This document shows positions 1 to 6,797 of a stretch of DNA of 7,311 nucleotides, in pieces. The stretch covers positions 182-7,492 of the forward strand of contig MHFD01000063.1 in assembly GCA_001804045.1 (NCBI GenBank), read 5' to 3'. The notes beneath the pieces were generated by a model. The model was not told where the DNA came from. It ran no database searches and worked only from the letters and a program-made list of their open reading frames with translations. Source of the DNA: Omnitrophica bacterium RBG_13_46_9 (GTDB lineage: Bacteria > Omnitrophota > Gorgyraeia > JABMRN01 > RBG-13-46-9). A program made the translations under genes and the position numbers. Numbering within the stretch: position 1 is the stretch's first letter; the number at the start of each line of letters is the position of its first letter.

Positions 1-361
1 TGGGAGAGAATGTCCCATCGCCCAGGCTGATCCCCTTCTTCACCGTTATGCCATGACGCTCTAAAACGCTGTCCGTGACTTTCTCTACGTCGCGGGCACG
101 AGCCCTGTACCCGAGGGGGATCAGTTCCTGTTTTAGTTCATCCAATATCCCGGGCTCGAGCTCTTTTACTACCGATTCTATCACGGCGGTTTCGCCCGTT
201 CCCTGTATGGTTATGAGCCCGGCTCTCCTGAACCCGTATGCATCAACGAGAACGGTCGAGGCCTTGAGTCCTAGCTCCTGCGCGATCGCTTTTGCCGTGA
301 CCGGCCCGCCCTTGAAGCGCTTATAGAGAGTCTCTATAAGCTTAGCCGGTGAGCCGGGAGG
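1..361 (-). repeat. Tandem module 3 of the giant protein (residues 2119-2238), cut by the window edge
   Basis: Only the winged-helix-like segment is inside the window: PGSPAKLIETLYKRF, GGPVTAKAIAQELGLKAST, FRRAGLITI, then LGDGTFSP just before the edge. By hand count it has 91 of 122 identities (75%) with module 1 and is clearly closer to module 1 than module 2 is. The match also holds in DNA: the 19 bases at 205-223 recur exactly at 3844-3862, and the 15 bases at 57-71 recur at 3696-3710. Both pairs are 3,639 bp apart, so no net indel separates them. The helical halves presumably follow outside the window. Confidence 0.85.
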
Positions 362-3300
362 AGGTTCTTTAGTAGCCGCGTTCGAGCCCCGGGAGTTTGC
401 TAAATCGCTAAAGGTTTTGCCGAATATTCTAATTTCACCCCGCATGAATTGACGCAAGCATTCTTCGGCGTCATTAGGATTCATCGCACAAGCCTGCATT
501 ACGACCCATGGAGGAAGGCTCCTAAATTCTTTGCTTTCTGCGACCATATTTATAGCGTGCCGCACGCTTCTCAAATACGCTGTCCTTGTCTCTCTATCCG
601 CCCGATGTATGCACGATTCCAAGATGACATTTCTTGCTAAATCAGGAAAGACGCTAATTATAGCAGTGATCTCCTCTGCAGTATAAAAATTGCCGAGTAG
701 TTCCGCTCTTCTCTTAGGCTTGATAAATAATTTTTTATACCCGTCAATAATCTCAATTATGGCGCCTGCCAACTCTTCTGTAGGAAATCTCTTTAAATCC
801 AGTATTGCCGCCTCCGCCTTCGGACTCAATATGCCCCTTAAAACAAGGTTACCGAGAGATCTCTTGTCGTATCTGAGAAGCGCATTAACCGCCGCGGACG
901 CGTAATCTTCAATCTCCTCATCGGGCATAGTATTGTCAATTTGTTTAAGCGATTTCGCCAGACTAAGTTTAAGCTTCTCTCCATACGCACTCTTTTCAGC
1001 GCTAAGTTCTCCTTTATTCTGTATCCTTGTTACGTGGGGAATAACCTCTTCCCCTGCGGGTTTTGTTATATCGGCCGGTTTATGTCTATGCGAAATATGC
1101 GCATCCAAATGGGCCGTTACTTTGCCCGGATAACGTACACAGGTAAAGAGTGCGATAGAAAACGGTATAGCGGCATACGGCCCTTCTTCCGTGATGTCGC
1201 CGGCAGTTTTTATCGCATCTCTCAATAGTCCTCTCGGGTCCTGCGGACGCTGCAGGCACGCTGCAAGAATAATATGTTCGGGGACAGTTTTAAATTCCGC
1301 CTCTTCTTTCATTATGTTCTTTGTGTCAACGGCTTTTTTCATGGCTTCTTTCGGTTGCGAATAACAGCCGCAAATGGTAAGGATATGGTCGATGCTAATT
1401 TCAGGAAATAGCGTCTTATATAGCTCGATCTCCTCTACCGTTACGAATTTTGATATAAAACGCTTTTGTTGCAAGCTTGTCATGTTTACCTTTTTATAGG
1501 CATCTACTATGGAAATAATAGTGGCTGCGAATGTTTCCAATTGTTTTTGTGGGATTTCTACTCGACTCTCGATCGCCTTCGCAGCGCCCTCCGGCAAAAT
1601 GCCGCGCGTCTCAAGGCTCGCAAGCGATTGACTGTCAAAACGCACAAGGGTATTTGCGATAAGCGAGGAAAACTCATTGACTTCCGCTTTTTCTAATCCG
1701 AATTCCGAAGTGCCCGCTTGAGCGCTTAGTAAATCGCTGATACGGGCATTAAGCCGCGAATAGTAATCTCCGTCTAAGGTAGAGTGAAAACGTCCCATAT
1801 ATTTCCTGCGTACGATCTTTATATCCGCCATAGGCCGGAAAGTGCCGTCTCCGATTTTATGCTCTCTTTCTAACTCAACACCATGTCGGTCTGCAACCTC
1901 GCGTATAACACGGGCAACATCGCGAACATAAGGAGTAGGGCCCAATGGTATTAAACTATCTCTTAAATCGTTGACAAAACTTTCGGGGAGGCCTTTTATT
2001 TTTATCTCTATTACGGCGTTACCATCGGTGCCGACCTGCGAAATGAGCTTTGTCTGCCTGAATCCCCTCGCATCGCGCAGTATAGTGCTGACTTTCAGCC
2101 CCTGCTCTTGAGCCAGCTTCTCTGCTGTTACGGGTCCTCCGCTGAAACGCTTGCAGAGCACCTCTATGAACGCGGCCGGCGAGCCGGGAGGGGCGGTAGA
2201 AGCCCGGCTTTGTCTGGCCCGGATTTCATCGATGGTCTTGCTGAATATTGTGGTCTTACCCGCTATAAAACTTCGCAAGAAACTCCTAGGGTCTCCGTGA
2301 TGCTTTATGCAGGCATTGGCAATGGCCCAAAGCGGCAGGTCGCGAAATTCAGCTTCTTTCTTTATCGCTTCTCTTGTATCTCTTATGTCTTTCAGGAATC
2401 GTATCTTGCTCTCTCTTTTCGGGTAGACCAAACAGGCGCGAAGTATGCCATATTTAGGAATATCCGGAAAAGCCGCCATTATAGCTTCGATTTCATCCCG
2501 GGTATAGAAGAAGTTTAGGAGCTTCTTTCTGTTTGTCGGATTTATGGAGAGCTCTTTATACCCGTCCACAACGGTCACAATCGCCGCTGCCAGGCGTTCT
2601 GTCGAGAATCGCCTTCTCTCCGCTATCGCGTGCGCATCTTTGGGAATTAATATCTCTCTCATGATGAGGCTGTCGAGGGACCGGCGGTCATACTTGACGA
2701 GCGAATTTGCGGCGATCCCGGCGTACGTCTCCCTTTCTTCGGCCGGCATGCCGGACGCGACTCGCTCCAATGTTTTTGAAATCCTTCCCGCAAGGTCTGC
2801 CCTGTATTTTTCTTCTTCTCTGGTAAGTTCTTTGAACCTATTTCTTACGACAGCAGGAATCGCATTTTCAGACACCCGGCTTACGGGTTGCTCACTTCCT
2901 TCAAGAAACCGGTCAAGATGTTCCTCGATCGCTCCGGGATATTTCATGCATATGAAAAGCGCCGTTGCAAAGGGAACGGCACTGTATGCGCCTCGTGATA
3001 TCAAGGTTTCCACGGTTTTAATCGCCCCACGCAGGGATTCCCGTGGGTCCTCCGGATTGCGCACGCAGAACTGCGTAAGGAGCCATTCGGATACGCGCCT
3101 GAATTCCCGCTCCGTCTTCATCGTGTCTTTCGTATCAACAATAGCCTGTAACCTCTCACGTGCCTTCCGTGGTTGGTTATAACTTATAAATATGATGTCC
3201 GAGGCATCGATTTCGGGAAAAAGTTTCTTGTAAAGCTCGAGTTCTTCCACGGTGATAAAATTCGAAAGGAGTTTCCAGAGTCTCGGCGGCGTGAGATTCA

Positions 3301-6300
3301 ATGCTTTATACGCATCGACGATTGCGATGATCTTTTTCGCGAACTCTTCCAAGACGTCATCGGGCAGCTCCGCAAGCCCGAGAATCGCGTCTTTGGCTCC
3401 GGCCGGCAGGATATTTCTTTCCTGCAGATTTTCGAGCGACGGTTCGTCATACCTGACGAGCGCGTTCGCGATAACTGATGAAAATTCCCGGATTTCTGCC
3501 GGCGTAAGCCCTCGTTCGGAGGTACCCGCCAGGTTGCTGAGATGCTTGAAAAGCATTTCTTCGAGCTTAGTTCGATATTCTTCCCTCTCTTTTCCGGCCC
3601 CTCCACGCAGCTGAATGCGGATAATCGGAATATCCTCCATGGGAGTAAACGTCCCGTCACCCAGACTGACTCTTTTCTTTACCTCTATGCCGTGGCGCTC
3701 TAAAACGCTGCTCGTAATTCTATTTACGTCGCCGGGACGTGCCCTATATCCAAGAGGAGCAAGTTCACGTTTAAGTTCATCCACTATCTCGGGCTTGAGC
3801 TCTTTTACCGCCATTTCTATAACGGCAGTATCACCTCTCCCGCGTATGGTTATGAGCCCGGCATTTCTAAAGCCGCTCGCGTCAATATGAATAGTCGAGG
3901 ACTTGAGTCCCAGCTCCTGCGCGATTACTTTTGCCGTAACCGGCCCGCCTTTGAAGCGCGTATAGAGTGTCTCGATAAACGTAGCCGGCGAGCCTAGGGG
4001 TGGTTCTTTTCGGGTGGGGTGATTTTTGGCAATCTCCGGCTTTCTTCCGAGAACGTGTTTCGCCAAATTGTCGGTCTCTTCCAGTCTTACGGGAGAGCCG
4101 AGATACGCGCCTTCATAGACTTTCTCCTTTCCCTCTCTTGACACGAAAGGCACCCACAAGGTGACTCCGCACGCTATATACCTGAAGTTATCGGCGTTTC
4201 TTACCACGAGATAAAGCTCATACCCGGAATCTAAACGCTCGACATGGCGTGTTCGTATGGGAACTATGAGACGGCCGCCGTTCGGGCTCAGTTCTTCGGC
4301 AAGATGGGCTGGTATTTCTTCCATGCCCGCTGTCACCATGATAACGTCAAACGAGCCTTTCTCCGCAAGTTTCTTGCCTCCGTCTCCGACATAGAAAGTT
4401 ATGTTATCAAGTCCAAGATTACGGCAGGTGCGCTCGGCTTCTTTCGAGAGGTCCTCGTAGACTTCTACCGTATGTACCTCTTTCGCGAGCTGCGCGAGAA
4501 GCGCTGTCTGATATCCGCTCCCAGTTCCTATTTCCTTAACCTTTTCCGTACCCTGCAGGTTCAAAAGCGCAGTCATCCACTGCACCATAGTGGGCTGGGA
4601 GACTGTCTGCGTGTGGCCTAGCGGAATATACAGAGCTTTGTCTACCACGGTCCATGGTTCGACAAACGAAGGGAGGAAGAGGTGCCGCGGGGTATTCTTG
4701 GCTACTCTGTACGTACGTTTTATTGATTCCTTATATTTTTCCTGGACAGCCCTGTCGCTTTTCACAGTTGGATGATACGCTGCCTTAAAGACCCTGACAT
4801 TGCCAAGGTCTCTCGCGTCGTGGATCGCCCGCTCTTTTAAAAACTCACACACTCTTTGATGCGCAGGTCTTTGAATACTTGTTTCCCGGTCGATTTCCGG
4901 CCAGAGCGACGAGTCACGTTTTTCTCTCAACAATTTTTTCGTTCTTTCCAGAAATGCTCCGGTATAATACCCCTCATCTGCCTGTATGTTAAGAGCCATA
5001 AAGACAGGGAAGACAAAGTTTGAATGCCGTCCCTTTTCAACGATTTCAAGTGACATTTCCGGTTCGGTAAACACGACAATATTGGCGAGTGTCATGCTAA
5101 AAGCAATATCCATGATAGTGCTTAAAGCCATGATCTCACGCAGTACTCTCTCTTTAAGCGGCCCGGGTACCTGCGACGAATCAAGAATACCGTTCCTGAT
5201 GAGGTCTTCCGCAAGGATACAGGTCGAGATTTTTTCATCGGTCGACGAAGCGGCCGCAATCCTCCTGTAAACGTCCATACTCGCCATGCGCCTATCCTCT
5301 TTCTGAGCCAACCGCCTGTAATCGTGATACGTGAGACTGATGCCGTGCGATAGCCACTGCCGTATTTCCGGGGAGAGGCTTCTCGAGACACCCTCGGCCA
5401 TGAGAGTTTTGATTCCGAGCGTACTGTTTCCGACAAGGAAAAGCGCCGAAGCCAGGTAAAGCCTGTCCTCGATATTTTCGTTCGGGTCTTGCAGAAACAA
5501 GACGATTCGCGATTCAGCATCTTTGCCTTCAAAAAGGTCTCCATGACGAAGCGCTTCGTTGACGGCAAGGTACGCCCGCATACTGACCATGAGCCGGTCA
5601 AAGAGATTGTACAACTCCTTGATAGCCTGCTTCTCTTCATCGGAATCAGCGTTCCCGTATGCTGCGTTGATGATATCATCCATCGCAGCGAGGTTGCTGC
5701 CTATCAGCATCGTCCCATCCACCGACAGCCCGCCGGCAGCGGCTTTCCGCGTCATATCAAGATAAAAGACAAGCGCCTGCTGCGCATTCATAACAGGCAC
5801 CTCTTGGGTATCTAGTCCAGTACCCGGCACCACAATATCGGTCTCGATCGATGCCAGTATGCCCGCGTAGGGCAGCTCTCCGGACGTGATAATACCGGTG
5901 AGCTCCTTTGCCATTTCCGCCAACACGGCGCGGACGCTTTCGGCCTGGTGTCTGAATCCACCGACTTCGGGAAGTGTCGGCCTCATAATGGCGTCGTATC
6001 GCTCCGTCATGTAAGGCCTTGTGGGTTCATGGAATCTCTGACCGTTCGCGAGGGCTACGCGAATTTTCGTCTGGCGCACATTCCAATCCCAAAAAACACC
6101 GGTGAAATAGTTATGCTTGTTTGTCATGACTATGGGGCTTGTGGCGGCGAGAAAGCGTCTCTCTTTCTCTGAGAGCTCTTTTTTCTCAATCAGACCCTGT
6201 TCCGCAAGTTGTAATAGTTCAAATGCCCGCGCGACGACATCATTGAGGAGCGCGTTGCCCGGAAGATCTCTATTGAAAGGGAATAGGTCAAAATACGCAT

Positions 6301-6715
6301 CCATCATTTCTTTTTGCGTAAGCAGAAGGTCTTTTATGGCCCCGTATCGCGCTGCGTCTTCCCTTGAGACAATCTCCATCGCTGCTTTTGTCTCCGCGTA
6401 TGCGAGCCCACGCAAAAACCTAAGATCGTCATAAGATGCTTCTTTTGACATTATGTATTGGATACCATTTCCACCCGGCAGTATTACTATATCGGAGTTA
6501 TTAGATGCTAAAAGGTGGCGCGTTTCTTCTGAATCGGCGGATACAAACGGGAATTGCCTCTCGATGGCCATGCGCAGCATATCGCGCCGGACATAGATCT
6601 TTTCAGTCCCGGCCCACGGCGCAAGCGCATGAGCTTCCTGGATGTCCGGTATACTATTTACAAAAAATGCGCATAATAATACCCAGAGAATGGGTTTAAC
6701 CCAAATTTTATCCAT
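1..6715 (-). CDS. Giant exported multi-domain protein with an isoaspartyl methyltransferase domain and ~605-residue tandem modules (3' end outside the window)
   Basis: The frame is open for 2,238 codons and runs off the left edge, so the full length is unknown. Order of parts, numbered from the ATG at 6715: signal peptide 1-30, with a hydrophobic core around residues 9-19 and an Ala-His-Ala cleavage motif at 28-30; unrecognised helical region 31-660; PCMT domain about 665-858; linker 859-904; module 1 at 905-1508; module 2 at 1509-2118; module 3 from 2119 to the edge. A PCMT normally is a free protein of about 210 residues that uses S-adenosylmethionine to methylate isoaspartyl residues and start their repair, so a fusion of this size is very unusual. 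An in-frame ATG at 6733 would add six residues (MFITKY). An in-frame TGA at 6746-6748 limits the frame upstream. Neither ATG has a clear Shine-Dalgarno sequence, so the start is uncertain. No operon partner is visible. The reading frame is near certain; the overall role, perhaps envelope protein repair or a binding scaffold, is inference. Confidence 0.95.
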   Translation of the reverse strand, partial: MDKIWVKPILWVLLCAFFVNSIPDIQEAHALAPWAGTEKIYVRRDMLRMAIERQFPFVSADSEETRHLLASNNSDIVILPGGNGIQYIMSKEASYDDLRFLRGLAYAETKAAMEIVSREDAARYGAIKDLLLTQKEMMDAYFDLFPFNRDLPGNALLNDVVARAFELLQLAEQGLIEKKELSEKERRFLAATSPIVMTNKHNYFTGVFWDWNVRQTKIRVALANGQRFHEPTRPYMTERYDAIMRPTLPEVGGFRHQAESVRAVLAEMAKELTGIITSGELPYAGILASIETDIVVPGTGLDTQEVPVMNAQQALVFYLDMTRKAAAGGLSVDGTMLIGSNLAAMDDIINAAYGNADSDEEKQAIKELYNLFDRLMVSMRAYLAVNEALRHGDLFEGKDAESRIVLFLQDPNENIEDRLYLASALFLVGNSTLGIKTLMAEGVSRSLSPEIRQWLSHGISLTYHDYRRLAQKEDRRMASMDVYRRIAAASSTDEKISTCILAEDLIRNGILDSSQVPGPLKERVLREIMALSTIMDIAFSMTLANIVVFTEPEMSLEIVEKGRHSNFVFPVFMALNIQADEGYYTGAFLERTKKLLREKRDSSLWPEIDRETSIQRPAHQRVCEFLKERAIHDARDLGNVRVFKAAYHPTVKSDRAVQEKYKESIKRTYRVAKNTPRHLFLPSFVEPWTVVDKALYIPLGHTQTVSQPTMVQWMTALLNLQGTEKVKEIGTGSGYQTALLAQLAKEVHTVEVYEDLSKEAERTCRNLGLDNITFYVGDGGKKLAEKGSFDVIMVTAGMEEIPAHLAEELSPNGGRLIVPIRTRHVERLDSGYELYLVVRNADNFRYIACGVTLWVPFVSREGKEKVYEGAYLGSPVRLEETDNLAKHVLGRKPEIAKNHPTRKEPPLGSPATFIETLYTRFKGGPVTAKVIAQELGLKSSTIHIDASGFRNAGLITIRGRGDTAVIEMAVKELKPEIVDELKRELAPLGYRARPGDVNRITSSVLERHGIEVKKRVSLGDGTFTPMEDIPIIRIQLRGGAGKEREEYRTKLEEMLFKHLSNLAGTSERGLTPAEIREFSSVIANALVRYDEPSLENLQERNILPAGAKDAILGLAELPDDVLEEFAKKIIAIVDAYKALNLTPPRLWKLLSNFITVEELELYKKLFPEIDASDIIFISYNQPRKARERLQAIVDTKDTMKTEREFRRVSEWLLTQFCVRNPEDPRESLRGAIKTVETLISRGAYSAVPFATALFICMKYPGAIEEHLDRFLEGSEQPVSRVSENAIPAVVRNRFKELTREEEKYRADLAGRISKTLERVASGMPAEERETYAGIAANSLVKYDRRSLDSLIMREILIPKDAHAIAERRRFSTERLAAAIVTVVDGYKELSINPTNRKKLLNFFYTRDEIEAIMAAFPDIPKYGILRACLVYPKRESKIRFLKDIRDTREAIKKEAEFRDLPLWAIANACIKHHGDPRSFLRSFIAGKTTIFSKTIDEIRARQSRASTAPPGSPAAFIEVLCKRFSGGPVTAEKLAQEQGLKVSTILRDARGFRQTKLISQVGTDGNAVIEIKIKGLPESFVNDLRDSLIPLGPTPYVRDVARVIREVADRHGVELEREHKIGDGTFRPMADIKIVRRKYMGRFHSTLDGDYYSRLNARISDLLSAQAGTSEFGLEKAEVNEFSSLIANTLVRFDSQSLASLETRGILPEGAAKAIESRVEIPQKQLETFAATIISIVDAYKKVNMTSLQQKRFISKFVTVEEIELYKTLFPEISIDHILTICGCYSQPKEAMKKAVDTKNIMKEEAEFKTVPEHIILAACLQRPQDPRGLLRDAIKTAGDITEEGPYAAIPFSIALFTCVRYPGKVTAHLDAHISHRHKPADITKPAGEEVIPHVTRIQNKGELSAEKSAYGEKLKLSLAKSLKQIDNTMPDEEIEDYASAAVNALLRYDKRSLGNLVLRGILSPKAEAAILDLKRFPTEELAGAIIEIIDGYKKLFIKPKRRAELLGNFYTAEEITAIISVFPDLARNVILESCIHRADRETRTAYLRSVRHAINMVAESKEFRSLPPWVVMQACAMNPNDAEECLRQFMRGEIRIFGKTFSDLANSRGSNAATKEPPPGSPAKLIETLYKRFKGGPVTAKAIAQELGLKASTVLVDAYGFRRAGLITIQGTGETAVIESVVKELEPGILDELKQELIPLGYRARARDVEKVTDSVLERHGITVKKGISLGDGTFSP
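362..2191 (-). repeat. Tandem module 2 of the giant protein (residues 1509-2118)
   Basis: This is the same architecture as module 1, shifted by about 603-607 residues: PPGSPAAFIEVLCKRF at the start, GGPVTAEKLAQEQGLKVST in the HTH-like part, and GDGTFRP at the end of the wing segment. Half A starts near Tyr1652 and half B near Tyr1911. By hand count the first 122 residues share about 60 identities (49%) with module 1, so this copy has diverged further than module 3. The wing (VGTDGNAVIEI) and the GPTPYVRDV stretch are the most changed. The Asp-Pro of the last sub-repeat in half B has become Asp-Ala (residues 2082-2083). Confidence 0.85.
2192..4003 (-). repeat. Tandem module 1 of the giant protein (residues 905-1508): winged-helix-like segment plus two helical halves
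   Basis: The module opens with PPLGSPATFIETLYTRF, then GGPVTAKVIAQELGLKSST (from 923), an HTH-like helix pair. A recognition-helix-like segment ending in FRNAGLITI and a short wing (RGRGDTAVIEM) follow. This is the layout of DeoR-like winged helices. The segment closes near LGDGTFTP (about 1026). Half A runs from about Tyr1047 and half B from about Tyr1304. They share ANALVRYD / ANSLVKYD, VDAYKALN / VDGYKELS and an EFR...DPR..LR pattern (Asp1223 and Asp1475). The halves look like all-alpha solenoid and match no family I can name. Confidence 0.85.
4142..4723 (-). other. Protein-L-isoaspartate O-methyltransferase (PCMT) domain, residues ~665-858
   Basis: The domain follows the PCMT family closely from end to end. 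It starts with KNTPRHLFLP (from 673), the substrate-entry helix seen in the family as 'VPRExFVP'. Next come IPLG and the family signature QTVSQP (703-708), then the AdoMet-binding glycine loop EIGTGSGYQTA (from 728). Glu751 in TVEVYEDL is in the usual place for binding the ribose of AdoMet. VGDGG (776-780), the strand FDVIMVTAG (789-797) with EEIP after it, the PNGGRLIVPI strand and the closing CGVTLWVPFV strand complete the fold. At about 194 residues it matches a stand-alone enzyme (E. coli Pcm has 208), and no key motif is missing, so it is probably active where AdoMet is available. The family methylates L-isoaspartyl residues in aged proteins. The signature QTVSQP argues against a DNA or RNA methyltransferase. 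Confidence 0.93.
4736..6625 (-). other. N-terminal region of the giant protein, residues 31-660, no recognised domain
   Basis: About 630 residues lie between the signal peptide and the methyltransferase domain. They are rich in Ala, Leu, Glu, Arg and Met, read as mostly amphipathic helices, and show no further transmembrane segment. I see no catalytic motif and no match to a family I know. The segment around residues 390-540 looks like irregular helical hairpins, but I could not align it with the C-terminal modules. It is in frame with the rest and has no stop codons, so it belongs to the same polypeptide. Confidence 0.6.
6626..6715 (-). other. Signal peptide of the giant protein (residues 1-30)
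   Basis: The N terminus has Lys at 3 and 7, then a hydrophobic stretch (PILWVLLCAFFV, residues 8-19), a more polar c-region, and Ala-His-Ala at 28-30 followed by Leu-Ala-Pro. This is the layout of a Sec signal peptide cut by signal peptidase I. Cys15 lies inside the hydrophobic core, without a convincing lipobox around it, so a lipoprotein is less likely. The upstream ATG at 6733 would only lengthen the basic n-region with another Lys. It implies that the enzyme domain and the repeat modules work outside the cytoplasm, unless the segment serves as an uncleaved membrane anchor. Confidence 0.8.
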
Positions 6716-6797
6716 ATATTTCGTAATAAACATATAAAAAATATATCATAAAATTTGACGCAGTGTGTCACAGGAATGTAACTTTTTAATTCCCTAA

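Noticed and set aside
75..3890. Plus-strand reading frames at 75-326, 690-905, 2544-3182, 3252-3614 and 3615-3890, some of which resemble each other
   Set aside because: They are antisense to the giant gene. They look alike only because they lie opposite its repeated modules, and none matches a protein family.
1..4003. CRISPR array or simple satellite repeat
   Set aside because: The repeats are 1.8-kb protein-coding modules conserved mainly at the amino-acid level, without short identical repeats and spacers.
4244..4621. Plus-strand frame of 125 codons opposite the PCMT domain
   Set aside because: The minus strand at this place encodes an unmistakable PCMT core, and the plus-strand product is low-quality and unlike any known protein.
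4142..4723. RNA or DNA methyltransferase instead of PCMT
   Set aside because: QTVSQP before the AdoMet loop, the PRHLFLP entry helix and the whole strand order are specific to PCMT, and no NPPY/DPPY motif is present.
3298..5679. Minus-strand reading frames at 3298-3660 and 5122-5679
   Set aside because: They are in a different frame from the giant gene, whose frame carries the PCMT motifs and repeats through the same stretch.
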